From positions 1 to 7,176 of the forward strand of contig JAEORY010000195.1 in NCBI GenBank assembly GCA_016840645.1: a stretch of 7,176 nucleotides of DNA. Direction: 5' to 3'. Below the pieces are notes generated by a model, which was given only the letters and a program-made list of their open reading frames with translations, made no database searches and had not been told where the DNA came from. This stretch comes from Candidatus Borrarchaeota archaeon. Lineage in GTDB: Archaea > Asgardarchaeota > Sifarchaeia > Borrarchaeales > Borrarchaeaceae. Shown here one piece after another: positions 1 through 4,575 of the stretch; the first letter of the stretch is position 1; each line of letters begins with the position of its first letter. The translations under genes were made by a program, and so were the position numbers.

Positions 1-9
1 TATCTTCAA

Positions 10-336
10 TTAATTTTGTGTTTGCCTCGTATTTTTTCTGGACTCTAAATAGACAAATGCTCTAAGATGTTTATTCCGTAAATATGAATTCCACTTATTT
101 AAAACTTCCTTATATGGTCCTGACAATCTATACCAATTTGAGTGCCTTAGTCTTGATGCGTGAAATCCCTTGAAATTATTATCTAATATCTTTTTTTTCA
201 TATTGCTTTCAACAATATTTTCATTGTCCTTTTTATAATCTCGACAACTTACAGGATCCCCCCAAATGAATGTTGAGATAATAAAGCTCTTTTTTTGTGC
301 AATTGTATCATCAGAGTAGATGTTTATTTTTAACAT
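10..336 (-). CDS. Hypothetical protein, possibly a truncated DUF3800-like N-terminus
   Basis: This is a 108-codon ATG-started frame. The N-terminus (INIYSDDT, then a hydrophobic strand around residues 18-25) and the later FHASRLR motif (about residues 58-64) are reminiscent of DUF3800 proteins. Those begin with a strand carrying an acidic pair and have an 'FHA..LR' element; their function is unknown and they are often found in mobile or defence-rich DNA. The match is tentative because the usual DESG box is only partly present (SDD). DUF3800 proteins are commonly more than 200 residues, so this one is short. A different frame takes over at the left edge (positions 46 to 2, reading RVQKKYEANTKLIED), and it looks more protein-like than the terminal NTRQTQN. 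This suggests a frameshift or sequencing error near 40-60. A purine-rich GGGAG lies about 11 nt before the start, which is rather far, but a good promoter sits just upstream. Confidence 0.45.
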   Translation of the reverse strand: MLKINIYSDDTIAQKKSFIISTFIWGDPVSCRDYKKDNENIVESNMKKKILDNNFKGFHASRLRHSNWYRLSGPYKEVLNKWNSYLRNKHLRAFVYLESRKNTRQTQN

Positions 337-371
337 TATTAGTCATGCTCCCCATTATTTCGGTCCCAGAT

Positions 372-400
372 ATTCTAACGAGAATTTTCCTATTCATCAA
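372..400 (-). promoter_or_regulatory. Sigma70-type promoter for the 10-336 ORF
   Basis: On the minus strand TTGATG (400-395) and TAGAAT (377-372) are separated by exactly 17 nt. They match the -35 consensus in four of six positions and the -10 consensus in five of six. Transcription would start near 365, leaving a leader of about 29 nt before the ATG at 336. This assumes the host uses an E. coli-like consensus, which does not hold for Bacteroidota. Confidence 0.5.
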
Positions 401-420
401 TAGTCCTTTTCATTTTCATG

Positions 421-429
421 TGATATAAT
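421..429 (+). promoter_or_regulatory. Extended -10 promoter candidate for the lipoprotein gene
   Basis: The plus strand reads TGATATAAT, a perfect extended -10 (TG-N-TATAAT). No good -35 lies 17 nt upstream, which is typical of extended -10 promoters. Transcription would start near 436 and give a leader of roughly 87 nt before the ATG at 523. A second, weaker candidate is TTGATT (461-466), 18 nt, TAGTAT (485-490). The site lies back to back with the minus-strand promoter at 372-400. Confidence 0.4.
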
Positions 430-445
430 GTGACAACAAGTGACA
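430..445 (+). repeat. GTGACA direct repeat at the presumed transcription start
   Basis: GTGACA occurs at 430-435 and again at 440-445, so the copies are spaced by exactly 10 bp, or one helical turn. They lie directly downstream of the extended -10. The spacing and position would suit an operator half-site pair, but with six-base units this may be chance. Confidence 0.35.
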
Positions 446-522
446 TTCCTTGGACGGGGGTTGATTTTTTGTTTTTTTAATGATTAGTATTTCATTAGAA
501 ATATTTTTTTAAGGGAGGACTT

Positions 523-930
523 ATGAGAACAAAAATTTTGATCGCAGTTTTAGTATGTATTTACTTCACAAGCTGTGCGCTGATTTTCAAAGGCACAAAA
601 GAAGAGGTAACCTTTGGAAGCGATCCGCAAAGAGCAGACGTGTATATTGACGGGGTCAAGATGGGAGAAACACCTTTCGCATTGAAGCTCGTAACCAAAA
701 AAACTTATATGATTGAATTTAAAAAAGAAGGCTACGAATCTAAAGCATATCAAATTAATAACAAAGTTGGGGCTGGATGGATCATTCTGGATATTCTTGG
801 AGGTTTATTTCCAGTCATCATAGATGCTGCTACGGGGGCATGGTATTCATTCGATCAGAAAAACATCAATGCAGTCCTTGAAAGGCAACAGGAACACCCG
901 CTTGACCCTAGAAATTTATTATATTACTAA
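523..930 (+). CDS. PEGA-domain lipoprotein
   Basis: This encodes a predicted envelope lipoprotein of 135 residues. The start is well supported: GGGAGG lies 6 nt before the ATG. A short signal peptide (hydrophobic residues 5-15) ends in FTSC, a lipobox with Cys18 as the lipidated residue. Residues about 29-80 form a PEGA domain. The features seen are a strand, then VYIDG (40-44), GETPF (48-52) for the P-x-G-x-TP turn, and FKKEGYE (66-72). PEGA domains are small extracytoplasmic beta-folds that probably bind partners in the wall or envelope. A glycine-rich hydrophobic stretch follows (about 83-107, including GWIILDILGG and DAATGAWY). This is the usual C-terminal companion in small PEGA lipoproteins of Gram-negative bacteria and may contact the membrane. 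No catalytic motif is visible. The gene appears monocistronic; no strong terminator follows. Confidence 0.85.
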   Translation: MRTKILIAVLVCIYFTSCALIFKGTKEEVTFGSDPQRADVYIDGVKMGETPFALKLVTKKTYMIEFKKEGYESKAYQINNKVGAGWIILDILGGLFPVIIDAATGAWYSFDQKNINAVLERQQEHPLDPRNLLYY

Positions 931-1057
931 GATAAAAGCTTAGAGTACTTTTCTCGATATAAAAACATCAGGAGTTGCAAAAACGAGTCGAATCGGACAG
1001 AAAAAATATCTATAGCCAACAATTAAGTAATTAAGGTCGATAAATAAACAGCTTTTA

Positions 1058-1153
1058 GGATCCTGGGGTTAGGGATCATAAGATTTCCTCAGTCGTAAGA
1101 GGAGAAGCGAGTGGAAATCAATCTGAATTTGGCCCTGAGAGGCCTGATAAGGC
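1058..1153. other. Hairpin-rich noncoding segment upstream of the integrase fragment
   Basis: The 241-bp gap between 931 and 1171 has no convincing reading frame, but its right half is dense in short inverted repeats. GATCC (1059-1063) pairs with GGATC (1073-1077). GATTTCC (1082-1088) pairs perfectly with GGAAATC (1113-1119), and inside or alternative to it TCCTC (1086-1090) pairs with GAGGA (1099-1103). GGCC (1131-1134) pairs with GGCC (1141-1144), or GCCT (1142-1145) with AGGC (1150-1153) around a GATA loop. The stretch is also more GC-rich than the DNA around it. It could be a small structured RNA, a recombinase arm/attachment region or a mobile-element end. I do not recognise a known RNA family. 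Confidence 0.35.
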
Positions 1154-1171
1154 AAAAACAGTACTAAGCAT

Positions 1172-1489
1172 ATGCTTTACAAAAGAGGAAACTTCTACTG
1201 GCTCGATATCAGAATAAACGGCAATAGGATCAGAAGATCTCTCGACACTACGAATAAACTGGAAGCCCTCAGCCGGTATGCGGAAAAGAAAGAAGAGCTT
1301 ATAAAAGAATTCAAAGAAGGGAAGGTCCGCTTTGAAGATTTCTGTGAGACTTACCTGGAGTGGGCCTGGACTTCAAAACCGGCCTCTACTCGCCGGGAAA
1401 AACAAAGGCTTGAGAAGATCAAAGAATTTTTCAGATCTCTTGATTTAGCACATATTTATCCAGTCTTTAAGGAAGCCCGAAATATTTGA
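1172..1489 (+). pseudogene. Tyrosine recombinase (phage-type integrase) N-terminal fragment
   Basis: The 105 codons match the beginning of tyrosine recombinases found in phages and genomic islands. Residues about 1-50 (LYKRGNFYWLDIRING, RRSLDTTNKLEA) form the three-stranded arm-site DNA-binding domain and its following helix. Residues about 52-100 (FEDFCETYLEWA, STRREKQRLEKIKEFF) are the start of the SAM-like core-binding domain. Intact enzymes run to about 350-400 residues and carry R...H-x-x-R...H...Y in the C-terminal half. Here the frame stops after an altered core-domain segment (LAHIYPVFKEARNI), and nothing downstream encodes the catalytic domain. It is therefore a decayed remnant without strand-exchange activity. 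The ATG at 1172 is the first after an in-frame stop at 1148 and has no clear ribosome binding site. It marks the past presence of an integrating element; its orientation is opposite to the large genes on the right. Confidence 0.8.
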
Positions 1490-1614
1490 AATACCAGAAA
1501 ATTCCCGCCCTAAATGGTTTTGAATTAATATTGATATTATTTAAGTTATACGCAATTTGAATTTCGTGTTCCGGACAGCAGTGAAAAGATTTCTTTCTTT
1601 TCTATGAAGGTTGA

Positions 1615-3438
1615 TTATTTTTTCGGCCTTAACTCTTCTATGAATTTTGCCGGCGCCCAACTATCGTCTATAAACACATACCTTCCATCAGGCGATACGA
1701 TACAGCATACTCCGTTTCCTATATATTGTTGTATATCAATGGGCTCGCCCCACTTGCCTTCCTTCGATCTGTAACAGATAAACGGAACAGTCTGGCCGGA
1801 TATCAGCCGGGCAAATATCATGTACGTTTCATCCGGTGCAATATAGGGGCTCTGTCCATTTACGCCCGTAAACTCTGGCTTGGTGTATTTGCCATCGATC
1901 AACGAGGAACGGAATACGCCGGTGCCTGCTGGGGTGCTGCTGTTGAAATACAAATTGCTGTTTCTTGCCACCGACATTTGCCAGTGCAATCCCATTGCAT
2001 TGATTACTTCGCCAACAGGTTTCGGTTCCGACCATCCGGAGGCCGTTCTTTCAACATACCAAATATTCTCTTTGCCGGTGTCCGTCCCGTTTATCGGCCT
2101 CAATGATATGAAAAACATCTTCTTGTTGTCAGGCGTCACGAAAGGACAGTCATCCCACCTGGAATACTTCCTGCCGCTGAAAGGAGCTTCTACCGGCTTC
2201 ATCCATTTCCCGCCCACCATTTCTGTCATCATAATGGAGCCATCTCCAACTGCACGCCCTGAATTCCAGTACAGTTCTGTTCCGTCGGGGGAAACCGTTA
2301 TTGTTGAATGATTTATAATCACAATATCGGGGGCAAACGGCTCTGCCTGATTGACAGGCGGCTTTTGGCCTAGATAAGGACCTCTTAAAACCGGGAATTT
2401 CTGCGGCTCCGAATTTCCACCAAGTTTTCGTATCAGAGTGCACAATTCCTTGTGCCCGTTTTCTTCCGCAAGATTGAAGGCCGATTTTCCTGACTTTGTT
2501 CTTTGATTGATGTCCGCTCCATTCTTGACCAGAAATTCAAGCATTTCGGGTTTATTGTTCTCCGCGGCTACATGAAGCGGGGTCCTTCCCCGGATATCGG
2601 GTCCAAATGAAAGGGGAATATTCTTTGCCTGCAGCAGTTTTACTATCTCGACAGAACCGCCGATAAGCGCGTTGCGCATCAGCGCATGGGATTCATCCTG
2701 ATTCTGGAATTTCCTGTCCCCCATTTTTTCCAATGCGAATTTCACCAAGCGTTCCGCCCCGCAGGCGGCAGCAGTATTGAGTATCCTGATGATTCCATTG
2801 TTGGATTCATCGATATCGGCTCCGTTGTCAAGAAGCAAATCTATAATTCGCAACGACTTTCCATGGATTACGGCAATTTGCAGAGGAGTATTTCCGTTTG
2901 CATTCTTCATATTTACGTCTGCTCCCTTTTCAATCAGCAGTTTCGCCATATCATAAAGGTCAGGTCTGGTGACGATAAAATTCAGAACCCGCCCGTTCTC
3001 AATATCCGCTCCTTTCGCCAGAAGAAGCTCAACTACCTCTCTTTGATTTCTGCGTGCTGACTGAAAAAGGGGAGATAGCCCCCGAACGGGTCTTTGAAAA
3101 TCCGCTCCTTTGATGATGAGTAATTTCGCCGCATCATCCTTTTCAGCAATAATCGCCTCCAGCAAAGGGGAATTCGATTGTATATTCTTGGCATTGATAT
3201 CGGCTCCCTCCAACAAAAGCATCTCAATCATTCCCAGTGAGCCTGTTTTTGCGGCAAGATGAAGCGGCGTATTACCTGCAATATCCGTGGAGTTAACCAG
3301 AGATGCATCCTTTTCAACCAAACCTTTGACTTTTGCCAGGTCATTGGCTCTTACTGCATCAAATATTTCCTGCGCTTGCGTTATTAATGCTACTAAAAGC
3401 AATACAATAACAATTAAAATTGATTTTAATGTTTTCAT
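1615..3438 (-). CDS. Secreted ankyrin-repeat protein with C-terminal PD40 beta-propeller domain
   Basis: I choose the ATG at 3438 (607 residues). It opens a classic signal peptide (MKTLKSI, hydrophobic 7-19, TQA before a likely cut at 22/23) and is preceded by AAGAG. An upstream TTG at 3516 would bury the signal peptide behind a 26-residue charged leader. Residues about 24-340 are ankyrin repeats, with TPLHLA at 57-62, GADIN at 78-82, GADVN at 172-176, TPLQIA at 184-189, GADID at 206-210, TPLHVA at 286-291 and GADIN at 307-311. Some middle units are degenerate. Residues about 348-607 are a PD40/WD40-like propeller. It opens with FPVLRGPYLGQKPP and has blades marked by SPDGTELYW, TPDNKKMFF, a WYVERT...GWSEP strand pair, APDETYMIF and SPDGRYVFI. 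Both modules are protein-binding scaffolds; no catalytic residues are evident. Its location would be periplasmic or extracellular. The propeller is paralogous to the protein encoded at 6171-7076. The partner is unknown. Confidence 0.9.
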   Translation of the reverse strand: MKTLKSILIVIVLLLVALITQAQEIFDAVRANDLAKVKGLVEKDASLVNSTDIAGNTPLHLAAKTGSLGMIEMLLLEGADINAKNIQSNSPLLEAIIAEKDDAAKLLIIKGADFQRPVRGLSPLFQSARRNQREVVELLLAKGADIENGRVLNFIVTRPDLYDMAKLLIEKGADVNMKNANGNTPLQIAVIHGKSLRIIDLLLDNGADIDESNNGIIRILNTAAACGAERLVKFALEKMGDRKFQNQDESHALMRNALIGGSVEIVKLLQAKNIPLSFGPDIRGRTPLHVAAENNKPEMLEFLVKNGADINQRTKSGKSAFNLAEENGHKELCTLIRKLGGNSEPQKFPVLRGPYLGQKPPVNQAEPFAPDIVIINHSTITVSPDGTELYWNSGRAVGDGSIMMTEMVGGKWMKPVEAPFSGRKYSRWDDCPFVTPDNKKMFFISLRPINGTDTGKENIWYVERTASGWSEPKPVGEVINAMGLHWQMSVARNSNLYFNSSTPAGTGVFRSSLIDGKYTKPEFTGVNGQSPYIAPDETYMIFARLISGQTVPFICYRSKEGKWGEPIDIQQYIGNGVCCIVSPDGRYVFIDDSWAPAKFIEELRPKK

Positions 3439-3459
3439 TTTGATTTCTCTTTTGAAATT

Positions 3460-3488
3460 ATTTTGGCTCTCGACTCCTTCAGTCTCAA
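3460..3488 (-). promoter_or_regulatory. Possible promoter of the ankyrin-propeller gene
   Basis: On the minus strand TTGAGA (3488-3483, five of six matches) is followed after 17 nt by CAAAAT (3465-3460, four of six). Transcription would start near 3453, leaving a very short leader that still contains the AAGAG ribosome binding site. The -35 box lies inside a repeat-derived segment, so the promoter may have formed from the remnant of another gene. Support is only by consensus. Confidence 0.3.
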
Positions 3489-3505
3489 CTCTTCGATGAT
3501 TTTTG
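3473..3505 (-). pseudogene. Vestigial 3' end of a PD40 propeller gene
   Basis: Read on the minus strand, this segment encodes SKIIEELRLKES. That matches the last residues of the ankyrin-propeller protein (AKFIEELRPKK) and of the other propeller protein (AKVIEELKKSAIR). By eye, 26 of 33 bases are the same as 1617-1649, the end of the ankyrin-propeller gene. The frame has an upstream stop (TGA) only four codons before, so it is not a working gene. I interpret it as the tail of a third tandem paralogue whose body has been deleted. Similarity ends abruptly on both sides. The A/G-rich composition makes a chance match more likely than the raw identity suggests. Confidence 0.4.
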
Positions 3506-3513
3506 AGGAGACT
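3484..3513. repeat. Inverted repeat upstream of the ankyrin-propeller gene
   Basis: CTCAA (3484-3488) pairs with TTGAG (3503-3507). Just outside, AGTCTC (3481-3486) pairs with GAGACT (3508-3513). The two registers overlap, giving one stem with a three-base bulge or two alternative stems. It covers the candidate -35 box, so it could be an operator or simply a by-product of the paralogue remnant. Confidence 0.3.
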
Positions 3514-3531
3514 CAATGTTGGTTTGTTTAA

Positions 3532-3741
3532 TCATTTTAATAAATGATAAGCAGAATACGCCATCATTTTTATCATCCCTAGTGGTAGAATATAAATAAA
3601 GATTTCCCATATCAACTTTATAAAAGAGAACAGCCAGGATTCCGTTGCTCTGCAATCAAGTCTTAGCCTTCTGTTTTGCATGATAAAGCGGTTCCCCAGC
3701 AATTTTGGAATCAATACGTCACCATTTTCTTTGATATCCAC
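3532..3741 (-). CDS. Unrecognised small ORF, possibly the 3' part of an interrupted gene
   Basis: This 69-codon GTG-started frame lies in a 366-bp stretch (3439-3804) otherwise without a gene. I do not recognise it. The first half is charged (VDIKENGDVLIPK, QNRRLRLDC). The second half is hydrophobic and aromatic (LFSFIKLIWEIF, IYILPLGMIKMM), suggesting a membrane or amphipathic segment near the C-terminus. There is no good ribosome binding site, and the frame is blocked three codons upstream of the GTG by a TAA (3752-3750). Its position directly after the end of the IS1380 fragment, on the same strand, fits the idea that it is the tail of a host gene split by the element. It may equally be noncoding. 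Confidence 0.25.
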   Translation of the reverse strand: MDIKENGDVLIPKLLGNRFIMQNRRLRLDCRATESWLFSFIKLIWEIFIYILPLGMIKMMAYSAYHLLK

Positions 3742-3749
3742 TGTTTTTC

Positions 3750-4466
3750 TTTAAAAATCCAGGGACTGGGGATACCTGTCCTTCCGGTTGTATTGTAAAG
3801 TAAATCATTGCAGTGAACAACATCGTAATCGATTGATCCGAGATATTATCTCGGCGAATACCTCCTTACTTATGGCAACCTCTGCCATTTGAAAAATAAC
3901 ATAACGGCTGTGTTTGAGAACCTTAGCTCCGATCTTTATGAGTTTCACAAGCAGAGTACGAAGCGACCAATGCTTTATTTTACCTGGAAGCACCAGACGC
4001 CGCAGAAAGTTGCCTAGATTATAGGCCAGAACAAACAAACCTAACCTCACCTGATTCGAGAGGAAATGTTTGCATGAAAGCCGCGTCCAGTTGAGAGCAT
4101 ACTTACCTTCCTTTATCCACTGCTCAGCAATCCCGCGTCCATTGTAGAATCGAACAACACCCTCTGCTCCAGCACTCAGATTGGTTATGATAAAACCTAC
4201 TCTCGGGAATAAATCTCCACTGTGCCACTCAACCTTTGCCACCACACGGCGCCTCTTTTGCCATGAGGCCGCACGGTACTTGAAATCATGAAACCGCACA
4301 ACCGGCTTTCTTGAAGGACGGCCTACAGGACGAGTCAGCAGATGTTTAATCTCATCGTACAAGAGATCATTCGCCCGAAGACGGATAGCATACAAGAACC
4401 CTTTCTCTTCAAGATACTCATAAATCTCAGGCTTCGCAAATGCAGCATCACCACGAAAGTACTTCC
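3750..4466 (-). mobile_element. IS1380-family insertion sequence, 5'-truncated remnant
   Basis: Sequence with IS1380 character runs from about codon 32 of the ORF at 3805-4557 to an undefined point past its stop. The left (5') half of the element, including its terminal repeat and the first catalytic aspartate, is missing. The outer right end probably lies in 3741-3790, where a GC-rich block (CCAGGGACTGGGGA at 3759-3772) gives way to AT-rich host-like sequence. With no left end present, terminal inverted repeats and target duplication cannot be paired, so both boundaries are approximate. Downstream of 4466 the composition becomes strongly AT-rich, supporting a junction there. Confidence 0.6.
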
Positions 4467-4557
4467 TTCTTTTATTGTTTTCAATCAATAGCTCAATAGG
4501 TGTTATGTTTTCTCTTTTAAAATCCTCCCAAAATTTTTTTTGAGTGCAATGAAACAT
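3805..4557 (-). pseudogene. IS1380-family transposase, C-terminal half fused to a foreign start
   Basis: From about residue 32 on, this 250-codon frame is a strongly conserved IS1380 transposase (DDE fold). YFRGDAAFAKPEIYEYLEE (33-51) carries the second catalytic Asp, D37. RPVGRP and the WQKRRRVVAKVEWH stretch follow. YNGRGIAEQWIKEGK (138-152) is the Y(2)R(3)E(6)K signature with E145. NQVRLGLFVLAYNLGNFLRR and the helical C-terminus complete it. Intact family members are about 440-480 residues, so roughly the first 200 residues and the first Asp are gone; it cannot transpose. Residues 1-31 (MFHCTQKKFWEDFKREN...) do not look like IS1380 to me and are AT-rich. The ATG has an ideal AAGAGG 7 nt upstream and lies 18 nt after the peptidase stop. 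It therefore seems to be the start of a downstream operon gene into which the element was joined in frame. A divergent IS segment remains possible for those residues. Confidence 0.85.
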
Positions 4558-4575
4558 TTTGAATCCTCTTATAAT

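Noticed and set aside
934..953. AAAAG/CTTTT hairpin after the lipoprotein gene as an intrinsic terminator
   Set aside because: It has only five weak base pairs, a 9-nt loop and no U-tract beyond the stem.
933..1057. TAAAAGCT / AGCTTTTA pair as ends of a small mobile element
   Set aside because: The repeat is only 8 bp, contains an AAGCTT-like palindromic core, has no target duplication and encloses nothing recognisable. Probably chance.
1058..1153. tRNA or tmRNA as the integration target next to the integrase stub
   Set aside because: No acceptor stem, T-loop (GTTCRA) or anticodon arm pattern could be placed on either strand.
1583..1602. GAAAAGA/TCTTTTC inverted repeat as a terminator between the convergent integrase stub and ankyrin gene
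   Set aside because: The stem is almost all A/T with a 6-nt loop, and no T-run follows on either strand.
1726..2311. Overlapping plus-strand open frames opposite the propeller part of the ankyrin gene
   Set aside because: The minus-strand frame has a signal peptide, ankyrin and PD40 motifs throughout. The plus-strand frames have no domain pattern and are shadows.
3439..3516. N-terminal extension of the ankyrin-propeller protein from a TTG at 3516
   Set aside because: It would place a charged 26-residue leader before an evident signal peptide. The ATG at 3438 has its own ribosome binding site, and the extension region overlaps the paralogue remnant in another frame.
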